DNA of 64,000 nt from Artemia franciscana (Eukaryota; Arthropoda; Branchiopoda; Anostraca; Artemiidae), in NCBI RefSeq assembly GCF_032884065.1, contig NC_088867.1, forward strand, positions 30,992,252 to 31,056,251, in the 5' to 3' direction. The notes beneath the pieces are model-generated. The model saw nothing but the letters and a program-made list of their open reading frames with translations, was not told the DNA's origin and ran no database searches. Every line of letters starts with the position of its first letter. The first letter of the stretch is position 1. Positions 42,340-54,410 of the stretch are shown here, in pieces. A program made the position numbers and the translations under genes.

Positions 42340-44151
42340 AATGGTTCTTGAGGAGGTTACAGTGCAGGAAATTGCAAATATTGTTTTGTCTTTAAAGAAT
42401 ACTTCAGCAGGTTTTGACCAAATTTCAGCTAAAGTAATTAAACATATCCTTCCATCTATTACTACTCCAATTTGCTATTTGATTAATAGGTCATTTCAAA
42501 TAGGAGTATTTCCCCAGCGTCTTAAATTGGCGCATGTGATAGCTCTCTTTAAAAGAGATGGCCGTAAGGATTCGTGATGGCTGGAAAACTACAGGCCAAT
42601 CTTTCCTTTGTCAGTGTTCTCTAAGATATTTGAAAGGCCAATGCTAAAACGTCATGTGAGATTTATTAAAGAAAAAATTTTCCATCAGCATCAGTTTGGG
42701 TTTCACGCAAAGCATTCTACAGAACAAGCTTGTAATAACTTCTTCAGTTTATACAACCATCTTAAGATTCTAATCTCATTCCTGCAGCCCTTATTATGTA
42801 AAGTAAGCTTTTGACTACCTTACACTTAAGATCCTCATTGGCAAGCTTTCTCATTATGGTGTGCATGGTGAAGCATTGTCTTGGTTCTCTTCATATCTCA
42901 CTAACATATCTCTTGCTACAGAAGATGCAGACGAAAAAGTTCCAATTGAACACGGAGTACCTCAAGGTTTTATTCTAGGGCCAATCCTCTTCATCATCAA
43001 TGTGAACGACCTCTACCACCTTATTAACACACCAACTACCGATGTGTGCTGTGGATTGTGTCATAAATTTTACTGTCAGACTACGTCGACGTTACATCTG
43101 ATAATTGAGAAGAATTAGTAGCATTTGCAGATATCACTACTCTAGGTGCTAAGGACTCTGGATAAATCATACCTTATCCTAAAGCTTCAAGCAATGACTG
43201 AGAGGATACTCAATAGTTTTGACATAAATAAGCTAGCTTTAAAAGTATAAAAGTTGTACCTTCTAATTTTTTTCTGGCAGAGGTGTGAGCTGCCCCACAA
43301 TTACTGAGCTTTGTACACCAAGAGGCTCCATAAGTCACCCCTGGATCGGTATGTGCAATTCTAGGGAGTTATTTTGGATAAAGATCTATCATTTAAGTGG
43401 CATGTTCAGGTAATAAGAGTGAAAATTTCCCACGGACTTGGAATCATCCAAAAATTTAAGTGATTATTTCCTTTTCCTATCCTCAGTCTTTTATATTTCT
43501 CTCTCATTTACCCTTATATATGTTATTGTTTGTCTGTATGGATGTCTACATTTTCTTCACTACTTGCTTCTGTTCACCATCTTCATGAGAAAGTGGCAAG
43601 AGTCCTACAGTCGACCACACATACTCCTATTGATCTCCAAAAGATGAAGGATATTTATGTTATATCTCTATCTTCACTGGCATATCAATACTTCCACAAA
43701 GATCTTCCATGTTGTTTTTCTTGCCTACTTAAACCAGAGGGGGAGGTGAATTTGCACACAGTTCATAACTGGGAGGATGTGATGATTCTGGCTACTCCCT
43801 TGGTTTGTTCAGACTTTGGTCTGGCCGTGACTGTGGGACGTGCTTAAAGCTTGATTCCTGCTGACATCTGGCAGCCATGAACACTTGGCTCCTTTAAGAG
43901 ACAGATGAAAAGTTTTCTATTAAGGGTAAATATTGAATAAATTTTAATTGTTTTAGGATTTTTTTGGGGGGTTGTTGTTTTGTTAGCATTGGATCCCTGA
44001 TGATGTAGAAGTTTTTAATTTTTTTTATTGTCAGGTGATAGGAGGGTTGCTATTATGCGGGTACTGTTGGTGAATTGATTTCTTTTCCTTGTAGATTTAT
44101 ATTTAGGCGTTGTTTAGTATATATATGCCAAGTTTCAACATTATTCATATT
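42340..44151 (+). mobile_element. LINE fragment (CR1/L2-like RT)
   Basis: The frame 42341-42577 has VTVQEIANIVLSLKNTSAGF, then NRSFQIGVFPQRLKLAHV; 42608-42814 has SVFSKIFERPM and HQFGFHAKHSTEQA; 42861-43118 has [13 protein letters not shown] and [16 protein letters not shown] (PQG..LGP RT motif). The YxDD box is degraded (AFADITTLG). The first half shows two stops/frame shifts; later frames are decayed. Confidence 0.85.
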
Positions 44152-44440
44152 AGCTTGATTCCTGCTGACATCTGGCAGCCATGAACACTTGGCTCCTTTA
44201 AGAGACAGATGAAAAGTTTTCTATTAAGGGTAAATATTGAATAAATTTTAATTGTTTTAGGATTTTTTTTTTGGGGGGGGGTTGTTGTTGTTTTGTTAGC
44301 ATTGGATCCCTGATGATGTAGAAGTTTTTTTTTTCTTTTTTATTGCCAGGTGATAGGAGGGTTGCTACTATGCGGGTACTGTTGGTGAATTGATTTATTT
44401 TCCTTGTAGATTTATATTTAGGCATTGTTTAGTTGTTGAC
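43848..44440 (+). repeat. Tandem duplication, period 304 bp
   Basis: AGCTTGATTCCTGCTGACAT starts at 43848 and again at 44152. The copies match through AGACAGATGAAAAG, the GGATTTTTTTGG/GTTGTTGTT stretch, GGATCCCTGATGATG and TAGATTTATATTTAGG. The second copy is interrupted near 44431 by a LINE tail, after which ATATATGCCAAG resumes at 44688. Confidence 0.92.
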
Positions 44441-44690
44441 TTACCAAAGTCAAGCTCCCGATCTAAAACTTGCCAAACATTCTTTTCGAGAAGAGTAATA
44501 AATCATTGGAATAAACTGAAAGATTCAACTGTCAGTGCTCCCTCCATCCAGTCCTTCAAAAACCAACTTGACAAAGAGTTGGAGAAGAAACAGTGGAGGT
44601 TCAACTGGCAATCCTCAACTCAAGAGCACTACAGGTCTGGAAGACCTTAAAGCTCTCAGATGGATTAAGGTAATTAAGGTAAGGTAATAT
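44431..44690 (+). mobile_element. 5'-truncated LINE tail inserted in the duplicated unit
   Basis: Encodes the end of a LINE ORF2: TCQTFFSRRVINHWNKLKDS, then SIQSFKNQLDKE, with a stop after RSGRP (44650). A tail of TTAAGGTAA-type repeats ends near 44690. The first copy of the duplication shows the empty site (TTGTTTAGTATATATATGCC near 44110-44129). Confidence 0.8.
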
Positions 44691-44717
44691 ATGCCAAGTT
44701 TTAACATTATTCATTTA

Positions 44718-45827
44718 TTTTAAGCCATTTCCCAAATAAAAATCCATTGAACCCTTTGGGATACTGTTTTTGCTATTTCATGGAAATAAATGGAACTTAA
44801 ACTTAAGAGTTAATGATGATAAAAGACCAGTCAGCCCTCTTCCCTCAGAGGCGTCAATTTATGGAAATTAAGAAGTGAAGGGGCAAAAATAGATTTTTCA
44901 AAAGCTAGGAGGGAACAATTCGTTTTTGTTTTTTAGTGAAAATGCCAAAAAAAAAGTTGTTTTAAAGAGAATTTTTCAAAATTTAGGGCAGCAAAAAATT
45001 CTTCAGAGAGGGAATACCCTTCCCCCAAGCTGCCTCTCCCAGTTGACCTCACTGCCCCCCTTTGCCCTTTTTTGTTACTAGGTCTTAATAACCTACAAAA
45101 ACATCCAATCAAAATTTTGAGATATCTGTTTTTTTTAAAAATAGTCAAAAAGATCCAAATAATATGCCTCCTGTGATGACACAATCCCCAGTTGAAAATT
45201 GTTTGAAGTTGAAAGGGACTGAAAGGGAAAAAGTTGAAATTGATGAAGTTTAAAGGGAAGCATGTTTGATATTTGGTGTAAAATTGGCTTGAAATTACAG
45301 GGATCACTCTTGAGTCAAAGGATCAAAGGTTTTGCTGTTTTTTGTGGGGGTAAGGGGCCCAAAAATTTGGTTAAAAACCTTTTTATCCCAAATCAATTTG
45401 AAACTTACATCGGTAAGTCCTTGGGACAAGAGAAGCCTAATGCAAAAACAAATTACAGGCACCCCTCCCCAAAAAAGGGCAAAAAAATATTTTCCTGGGA
45501 TTGTTTTGAAAATCATATTCTTAAGTCCTTGAAATAACAAAAATACTGGTTTCCCCCAATGGGCCAGAAAAGGATCCTTAGACTTTTTCTCGAGTTACTT
45601 ACAATGAAAGAGTGGTCACAGAACTTAAGAGGGGCTAATTTAAAATATCCATTTTATTCAAAACAATCAGAAGGTGTGTCTACAATAATGACACATCTAG
45701 AGACAACATGACTCCCACGGTCCCTAAGGCAAGGGGAGAAAATATTGCAAATGGCCAATTTTTTACATACAAGTTTTTTAATGGAAAAAGGGGAGGAGTT
45801 TGTTTGACACTTGGTGAATGATTGATG
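44718..45827. other. Unassigned region with one partial G-run monomer
   Basis: The reverse complement of about 44990-45190 matches part of the 11930-13075 monomer (GGATCTTTTTGACTAT, ATATCTCAAAATTTTGATTG). The rest contains C and G runs and weak open frames on both strands without signatures. Confidence 0.4.
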
Positions 45828-45963
45828 CAATATTTGGTAGACAAATCTTTATTCAAAACCCAGGCACCTATAAGAAAGAACACTATAAGCAAAGCTAAGC
45901 AAGCATAAGGGCATCAAGGTAAATAGGTATAAGCATATAATAGCAAATCCGCATAAGCACATA
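45828..45963. repeat. Terminal direct repeat, left, of the Gypsy fossil
   Basis: About 136 bp beginning CAATATTTGGTAG and ending CATAAGCACATA, matched at 48860-48994. It is probably the conserved part of the LTR; the full LTR ends were not fixed. Confidence 0.75.
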
Positions 45964-48859
45964 CAGCCATATCAGGCTTGGTGGCAGTCGTCAAGAATCT
46001 CTGAAATGTTCTGTGCGGTCTAACGCCTGCAGTAGTGTCAGGGCAATCAGTAACCCAACTTGGGTTTAGTGACCTCAATACAGCACTGGGAGGGGGGGGG
46101 GGTTAGTCCATGGCAGGTCTATCATCAAGTGTGGAATAAGAGGCTCCTTTGGTTAGGTGTATTTGGTTCTGGCGGAAGATCAAACCATCTTTAGATGACT
46201 GGTAGTACAATCTAGGTTCATCTGCCTCTTTTATTATTTCCCTGTTTTTCCACAGCCCTTCTGGCTGTTTTCTGAAGAAAACCTGGTTGCCTCCTCCAGG
46301 GCAGCTTCGAGCAGAGCTGATGGCTCATGAGCATTTGTGAGAGGCAGCCAAACCGTCCACCAGGCTGTTACAGTCTTCCAGAATTCCAAGGTATGGGTCC
46401 AATCCATTTTCACTTGCCTTGGTCATGATGCTCTTGCAAGTCTGGATAGTCTTTTCCACTAATCCATTTCACTGGGGGTATACTGGGGGGTATGGAAGAT
46501 TCCTTCCATAGATGTAGTGGTGGAAATATCAGCAGCCAAAAACAATGGTTTAAAGCTCTTTCTCTAGCTGTGAGTATCTTTGCAAGGTAGGCGTAAGGGC
46601 TCGTAAGCATACACTATTGCCTGTCCATTTGTCGAGATGTACACTCCTAGGCTGTGTAACAAGGCATCGACTATCAGGTAGATTGAGGTACTTCAATGAT
46701 CAAAAAATCAAGGTGCAACACCATGAAGTCCTTTATTTCCTTTAAGGCAACATCAAGTTTTGTTTCTCAAACAAAGACTTTGATTTTGCAGACATCAAGA
46801 AGATCATTACAATTGGTTGATAGATTGGAGATGTATCTACTGGCTAAGTAACTCAGCATTCCTAGGAGAGTGGTCAGCTCTTCTTTGTTCACTCGTTTAC
46901 GCATTGCATTAATTACATGTAGCTTCTCTGGATCTGGGTGTATTCTTTTTTAGCCCATTCTGCAGCCAAAGCATATTATCTCTTGTACACCAAATTTACA
47001 TCTGCTGAGGTTGAACCTCACCCCTTTTGCTTGTAACCTCTTTAAGACGGCAACAAGACATTGATTATGCTCTTCCAGGGTTGACCCAAAAACCAGCAGA
47101 TTGTCTATGATAACTATAAAGCCAGTGAAATCTTCAAAAACTTCCTCAATGTGCCTCTGGAACTCGTCCTAAGCTGATATAATGCCAAACAGCATATGCT
47201 TGAAATGGTATGTTCCAAAGATAGTGTTGAAAGTAGTTAGGTCTGATGATTCCTTGTCAAGCAGTAACAACCAGTAGCCTGAACATCCATCTAACTTTGT
47301 GAAGTACTTTGCTCTATACAGGTTTGATGTAGTCTTCTAACATTGGAGTAGGGTAGTGAGGTCTTCTGATGGGTTTATTGACATCCACTGGGTCAATACA
47401 GAGGCAGAGAGTGCCATATTTCTTTTGAACAGCCATCATGGAGTTGACCCATTCAGTAAGGACAGTCACCTTCTCCATGACACTGTCTTTCTCCATTCTA
47501 TCAAGCTCTACTTTAAGCTTATCGCAAACAGCAGATGGAATTTTCCTTACAGGATGAACCTTAAGGATGACTCCATCCTTCAAACAAAATGGCACTCGCC
47601 ATCCAGCTTTCCAAGCCCTTCAAAGACATCATTAAACTCTTTAATAGCCTCCAAAACAGAGTTGCGGATTGATTCATCAATGCTTGCAGCAGAGTTGACA
47701 TTCATGATCAGTTTAATAAGGTTCAGATCTGAGCTGAAGCCAATTATGGGAACAGAGTTTGTTTCAACAACGTAGAACTGCTGGTTGGAAGGCCTAGATT
47801 GTACATAGGTGCAGCTCACAGCACATCTTCCTTGAACAGGAATCCTGCCACCACAGTAACTAACAAGCTTCTGGTTAGCCTTGGTTATTTCTGGCTTTGG
47901 CAAGAGCATGTCAAAATACTTGACAGGAGGAATATTTGCTTGTGTTCCTGTGTAAACTTTAAAGCTAACTAGCAGCTGGACGTTTATTGTGAGGGAGACT
48001 ATGGATTCTTCCTTGTCATTTGTTTTGGAGACTTCATACAGAAATATCTCATCCTCATCATCAGAGTTTTCAAGTGTGTTGTTCATGCCTGAAACTACAT
48101 TTACAACCTTGTTGCTTCTACAGACATTTGCAAAATAGTTAGGCTTGCAGCACATGGTGCATGTCTTTCCTTTTGCAGGACATGCGTGATTAGGGCTGTA
48201 GCTGCCACCACAAAAGTAGCATTCTCTAGATCTTGAGCTAGTGGTCTTGAACTCATCAAATCTTCAGCTTGGATGGTGACTGATTTTGTGGATGGAATCA
48301 ACTTCTTTATTTTATGCTATCTTCATTAAACATTCTTAGGTGTGACTGTGCTGTTTCAGACATGTGACATTTATCTATAGTTGTTTCAAGGGTTAGAGCA
48401 TCCCCTTCTACTAGAAGGTGCTTCCTGATATGTGGGTTCAATATTCAACAGACTATTCTATCTTGTACCATTTTGTCTGCATCCCTGTAGCTAGAGGCCT
48501 TAACTAAGGTTTCCACCTCTGTTATGTAGCTTCTATCCTTTCTCCCTCATGTTGGTGGCATTTCTGAAAGATGTACCTTGCAAACATGCTATTTGTTTTA
48601 GATGTTGTATAGTCTTCAAATTTTGTCCAGCTTAATTTTTTAAATCTCAATGAAAGTGAAGGTATTACATATTTCTCTTCCCTTGTCTCCAACCAAAATA
48701 AGTACATAGGTGCACATGATCTTCTCAGTTTTGTCAGATAAGGGGCCAGCAAATGTAAGATGAGCTTGTTGTTTGAATCGTTTCCACCCATCAGGAAGAC
48801 ACAGCAAGTCCCAACTGATACTTGACATCCATTATTGGTCAATCACTTCTGATACCATT

Positions 48860-48994
48860 CAATATTTGGTAGATAAATCTTTATTCAAACCCAGGTACCT
48901 ATAACAAAGAAAACTATAAGCAAAGCTAAGCAATCATAAGCGCATCAAGGCAAATAAGCATCAACACATAATAGCAAATAAGCATAAGCACATA
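48860..48994. repeat. Terminal direct repeat, right, of the Gypsy fossil
   Basis: Partner of 45828-45963. For a minus-strand element this is the upstream end. Confidence 0.75.
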
Positions 48995-49254
48995 ATAGCA
49001 AGCTGGTGCAAAACCACAAGCATGAGAATGAGGCATCACATAATCCTACAATTGAGTCTTAGTTTTGAGCAATCAGTAAAAAAGATCAAACATTTTGACC
49101 TGGGAGGAGATAATAATCCTGGAAATATGCCAAAAAACTTTCATTCTTGATTAGTTTGCCAATAGTGGTGATATCCCATTTCTATGGTTAGAGTTCTTAG
49201 ATCCTAGTATTGGGGGCATAGAATAAAAATTGCTGCTTCTTATTCTTTTTCTAA

Positions 49255-50160
49255 TCCAATTTCTGCCTGTTGTGGAGTCAGACAAAGTGGAGTTTTATTC
49301 CCTTATATTTTTTATATATGTTTGGCAGAGTGTCTTTGTGCACTATCCATAACCTTTATCTCTCAGAGTGGCATGTGTCTTTTATTGCATATGCTTATGA
49401 TATTGTTTTGTTGAGTTGTTCTAAAGCTAGTTTAATTGGTAATTTTAATTCCCTTTCTAGTGAGCTTAAAGGTAGAGGCCTTTCTATCAGGGTTAAAAAT
49501 GTCAATATTTTTCAATTAATGACAATAACTGAGCTAAACCAATTTGCAACAGGAGTACTTCATTCAAAGTTTCTTCTACTGTTCTTTATCTGGGGTCACC
49601 TTATTGTGCTTCAGCTTGAAGTCAATGCTAATTTTAAATATTCAAGAAAAAATTAGAAAGGCAATTGGCTCAATAATATGGCTTCAAGGTATCTATTGTC
49701 AAGATATTTTAGGTTCTCTTTTTGGTGCAGTTATCCTCCTGCATGTTCTCTATCCTGCCTTTGTTTTCAAGATTTTAAAATCTGTTATTTTTCTTCAATT
49801 TGCAATTGCTATTTTAAATGCTGTAAATTTTTACTTGGTTTTCCAGTTTTTGTTAGTAATACCAAATTAGTCTTGAGATTTCAAATTAAAGAGCCATTAA
49901 AATTAGCTAGGAATAAGGGGGATAATTTCTACCATGAGCTTGAAAATTTTATCTTTATGCATAACCTTTCCCCAGAATTTAAATAATGTTCGATTTTTTT
50001 TTCTCTTTTAAGTATTTTATTCAGTTATATTATTGTGCACATTTAACATCAATTTTTTTGTTTTGTTTGTTGAAGGATTAAATTTTTGTCTTTTGTAATT
50101 TCATTTATGTATTTTATGTAGTCTACTCCTCCATTTTGAGGGAAATAAATAAATAAATAT
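49255..50160 (+). mobile_element. 5'-truncated LINE with (AAAT)n tail
   Basis: It begins in the RT with a VRQ-x-GVLFPYIFYIYV block and continues VSFIAYAYDIVLLSCSKAS, a changed YADD box, then SSELKGRGLSI. Later frames are decayed. It ends GGGAAATAAATAAATAAATA at 50140-50159. The RT resembles the family at 1-3556 and 14435-18410, with a different tail. Confidence 0.75.
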
Positions 50161-50256
50161 CTCTATGTTTTCTTCTATTGTTCCATAAATAATTTTTATT
50201 CAGACTAATATTTGATATTCAATAGACATGAGATTCTTATATAATCAGATATATGT
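50161..50256. other. Short AT-rich spacer
   Basis: Nothing recognised between the LINE tail and the next transposon. Confidence 0.4.
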
Positions 50257-50974
50257 CCAATAGCTGGTAAATTTTCAGTTGGATACATAATTTAGCTAGG
50301 ATGAAAGTGAAAATGTCATTTGATGACTTTTTTTATGTTCTTTCATAATTCAATAATTGCTTCTGGGGCTAATTGCATCTTGTACCCTTAAAGGGGCCCC
50401 AAAAATATTTCATTTTTGTACCCCCCATAGAGAAGTTGTCAATGCCAGTTAAGATGTTAAGAAGTGGTTAAAAACATATCACTAGTCTAAGTTGTTCAAG
50501 AGCAATATATTCCAAAAATACTTAGTTATAACAATTCCAACCTCATTTATTAGGCTACTCAAAAAAACCATTTTCTTACCATTTCAATTTAAATGTGCAT
50601 TTTTTGATTGCTGAGAACTAAAAATAGAACCAAATTTTGTGATTTGAAACCTTGCTGTGTTGACAATTCAGGGTTTATCCTAGTTCAGGGTATATATTTG
50701 CACATTAGGGGGAGGGGCAAACTTCATGGTATATTTACAGTGGGCTATAGCCTATAATTTAGCCAGGATGACAGTAAAAACGTGATTTGATATTTTCCTT
50801 GATGCTCTTTCAGAATTCATATAAAATGCCTCTGGGGCCTCTTTAAGGGCTCAAGACATAATTAGCCCCAGAAGCAATTATTGAATTACGAAAGAGCATA
50901 AAAAAATACATCAAATGATGTTTTCACTTTCATCCTAGCTAAATTATATAGTCAACTACAAATTTACCCAATAG
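50257..50974. mobile_element. Inverted-repeat transposon without coding sequence (family 3)
   Basis: Element 50264-50967, flanked by CCAATAG at 50257-50263 and 50968-50974. Ends pair over more than 100 bp: ATAATTTAGCTAGGATGAAA on the left matches the reverse complement of TTTCATCCTAGCTAAATTAT on the right. A third, direct partial copy of the arm lies inside near 50755-50870. No transposase frame. The 7-bp target duplication does not settle the superfamily. Confidence 0.75.
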
Positions 50975-51874
50975 TCTTTACAGGTTAAGGAGCCTGTTCA
51001 CAAAGAAAACAAACATTGACAGAAAAAAAGAGAAATATATGAACTTACTATATGTAAGGATATCAAACAAATTCACAAAAGTTCTAATCACCTAGATTTT
51101 CAGCCTTTAACTTAGGTTAAAAGAAAAAAGGATACCACAAGTTGCAATTTTACAAAGTTTTATACTTTGCCTGTAAAATGTTGTTCCTTTAAAAGATCTA
51201 AACAAAAAGTCTGTTTGATCCTGCATAAAGACATTTCTTGTGTGTATACAATACATAGGCCTACATCAAAGATGGAAAATTAACCCTGCAGAAGCATTTT
51301 TGTATAGTAAAATTGGAATTTGCAAAGAGTAGGCTAGAAGAATTTTGGCTTACTCGGTTTTATAAATTTTGGAAAAGGAATCATTGCGAAATATTAATTG
51401 ATTATATTTTATAATGTCCCTTGGCCTTTGTGTTTTATTCACTTCTTCTTAGATGACAAGTTTTTCTTTTGGCGCATTCGAAATTGAAATGGTTTCGCTG
51501 TTAAGAGTCATCTGTAAAGTTTATTTTAAATGTGATTAATAGGTAGTAGTACCGTAGATGATATTTTGTCGCTCTGGACGTGATATGCTAGGCGATATAG
51601 AGCAAAATCGAAAATATCCAGTTTTTGCAATTGATTGCCTAAAACTTGTTGTTGAAATTGCAAGAAATGAAGGAACCCTTCCCATGAAAATATATCTTAG
51701 TTAATCTAACATTTGTGTAGTTGATGTCTCTTAGTGGTATCAGAGGGGACCTTTCAAAAGTTTTCCTAACCAAATATGTGACAGCTAAAAGTGCTATAAG
51801 AGGACCTTGAGGAGTGAAACCCTCAAAGAAAATTTTAGCCTAGTTAATGACAAAAATTTAGGCTAGATTCTGGT
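50975..51874. other. Unassigned AT-rich stretch
   Basis: About 900 bases with no recognisable coding signature or repeat family. Confidence 0.4.
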
Positions 51875-53570
51875 GAACGGATAATTCTTCTGGTTTTGGT
51901 CTGTTTTAGTGGGCGTAGGGGTAAAAAAAACCTTCCTAGCTAAATTATGCATAACGGGTTGCCTAATGAGTAATAGTTGTCGGCATGAATATATAAGCAG
52001 TTAAAAAGAATAAGCATGAGATTGTCCGATAACCATTTCGACTCTTGTTGATAAAAGAACATTGCCAAGTACAGAAAATCACGTTGTGTTGTGAAAACAA
52101 TGGGTCCAGGATTACACAAAGCTTCCACTCAACTGGAGGTCCTTGGAGCTTCTCTCTGTCCTCTTCTAAGTATGATTAAATGCCTCGTGTAGATTCGAGA
52201 CCCTGTGCTAGTCCCTGTTCTGCACTTGTTCTAGGACCGTTGCTTTTCCTGAGGCCATAATAATTTCAATGACTTAAGGAATATGAAAATTACAACTTGG
52301 AATATTACAACGTTAAAAAATAGCTATAGCATTGACACTGTGACTAGCGACTCCAGACTCTTTATTGAACTTATTAGAAATATCAAAAACTCAAATCTCA
52401 GGGGTAGGAAACATGGAATTGGGTGAAATAGAGTTTATTTACTGAGGCAGGAAGAATTAGGTGCATACGCAGGGAATAGGGCTCATAATGACTAAGGAAG
52501 CTGCTAATCCTTGTCTAAGTTAAGAAGGTATTAATAATATACTGCTAGCCTCCAAGTCTTGTTTTTGTTGGGACTGTATTAATGTCAGAATACTATTTGC
52601 TAATTCTATGACAAAAAAATGTGGGGTATCAGTCATAGTAGTATAAGCCCCTGTAGAACTGACTGATGGAGATTATAGTGACTCTGATGAATTTTACTTA
52701 CAGCTACAGAAAAGAATAGTGAGGGTCCCATGTAGAAATATCGAATTTTTACTAGGATATCTTAACGCCCGGGTTGGCTGGAATAGGGATAGATGGTGCC
52801 TAGCCGAGGTAACTTTGGTGTAGGAGAAAACAGTAATGGTTACAGACTGCTGCAATTTTGTTGGTATAACAATCATGTTATAACCAATACATTATTTGGT
52901 TTTAAATGTCACATCAGTTACCATGGTATTCACATGAAGGCAAGAAAGGCAGCCTTTTTCTTGGGCTACTGTAAACTGAAGACTGAAAGGATCAATATAA
53001 TATACTAGGGCATATTGAAGTTCAGTTATTAATGTCAAAATTAAGGATAACCATCTAGTAGTGTATAGAGTTAATTTAAAGCTGAAATTTAGGAAGGGTA
53101 ACTATGTTCTGGGAAGCTACGACTTTGGTAGACTCCAGGATGATTATTTGATAGAAAATTTCCAGGAACAGTTGAATAGTAGCCTGGAGAGTTTAAAATT
53201 TGACAATGTAGAAGATGGAAGGAATTATTTTCGAAAAATAGTTCGTGAAGTCGCTGATGGTGTCCTAGGAAGAAAGTTAGAAATGCAACTTGGAATTTTA
53301 GTGAAAAAATTATGTTTTATAGAGAGGCGAAGAGACTTGAGCAAGAATTATTTCTGTGATAAATCATCTGAAAATAAGAGGAATATCAATAAAGCGGAAA
53401 AAATATTAAAATAGGAATTAATGAGGTTTGAAGTGGAGGCCATAGATAAAATTGCTGAAGATTTCGGAGGTGAAGCCAGACGGTGTAACAGTAAAATATT
53501 GTACTGGTATGTTAATAAATTGAAAAAAATCGTCAATCTGGGTTTATCCCAACAAAGAAAAGTACTAAGT
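51875..53570 (+). mobile_element. RTE-like LINE, 5' part (copy D)
   Basis: The 5' UTR from GGATAATTCTTCTGG (about 51880) matches copy A. The endonuclease starts MKITTWNITTLKNS near 52285 and later reads SVIVV, FLLGY-x-NARVGW near 52750. A clean frame, 53061-53414, covers the linker before RT (RVNLKLKFRKGNYVLGSYDF, ILVKKLCFIERRRDLS). The RT is missing. Confidence 0.8.
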
Positions 53571-54084
53571 AAGCCTTTTCAATGATTTCTCTTCATGTTT
53601 TTCAGTTAAAAAAAAAATTCTGTTTTCAATGGTCTCTTGTTTTTCAGTGATTCCATGTCTGTCCTATTTGCTAATGAAGAGTTTGTATTCATATGCATTG
53701 CTTACAGTTTTAAAACAAGAAAACCTTATATTGAAATGACAGATTTTAAGAAATGAAAGACCCTTACCTATCAGGAGAAACAATTTGACTTGAGTAAACG
53801 TGGTGAAACAGGAAGTATAAGTACATTTTCGCAATTTTGCCATTAAATAGGCTCACCTATTTACTTGATAATAAGGTTTCGAAGACACTGTATTTATATA
53901 ATGCTAATGTGGAACATATTAGGAAGTGTAATGGACCCCTGTTTTTGCGTTATTTCTATTAAAAAGGAGGATGAATTAATTCAAAAAATTATCTGCTCAA
54001 AGTAAACAACGAAGTTGAAACTTAAAACAAGCAAAGTTTTAAAGTTACTTAGTATTTTTTCTCCAAATTATTGCCCCCCCCCCT
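53571..54084. other. Unrelated filler between the two halves of LINE copy D
   Basis: About 510 bases with no match to the LINE family, where about 1.7 kb of RT sequence would be expected. Origin unknown. Confidence 0.45.
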
Positions 54085-54410
54085 CAACGATACTACTGTT
54101 GATTCTATCTCACTTTCTAGGATTATGATGAGAGAAAGATTCAAATGGCAAGGACACGTTTTGCGGATTAAGGATGACAGACTTCCAAAATGGTCCCTGT
54201 CACCCATTCATCTAAGGAAAAACAAGAAACAGACTCTTCCCAAATCTGATGGGAAGAAGTCGTAAGAAAGGATTCAAAGGAAATTGGAACTTATTCGGAG
54301 GGTGTACAGGTGGAAGTTTTAAATAGACAAGCATGGAGGATGAACGTAAGCAGCTGTGTTTTCTTCAATTAGCTCTATGCTACAGTAAAATTGTAAAAAC
54401 TGTAGTAGTA
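54085..54410 (+). mobile_element. RTE-like LINE, 3' part (copy D)
   Basis: SRIMMRERFKWQGHVLRIKD, DDRLPKW and a degraded EEVVRKDSKEI match the C-terminal domain of copies A and C. The end TGTAGTAGTAG corresponds to the family's 3' repeat. Confidence 0.75.

Larger units (their letters stand above)
45828..48994 (-). mobile_element. Ty3/Gypsy-type LTR retrotransposon fossil, broken
   Basis: An old, broken minus-strand element bounded by direct repeats at 45828-45963 and 48860-48994. By hand alignment these differ at about 15 of some 135 positions, so the insertion is old. In minus order it keeps traces of gag (about 48840-48520), a zinc-knuckle and protease region (48300-47580), a Ty3/Gypsy RT start (47595-47314), and RT/RNase H and integrase traces (47300-46400). 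Many breaks, roughly ten or more, and much of pol is missing. Confidence 0.75.

Noticed and set aside
45262-45540. Overlapping frames on both strands
   Set aside because: Low-complexity A/C/G runs, no family signature.
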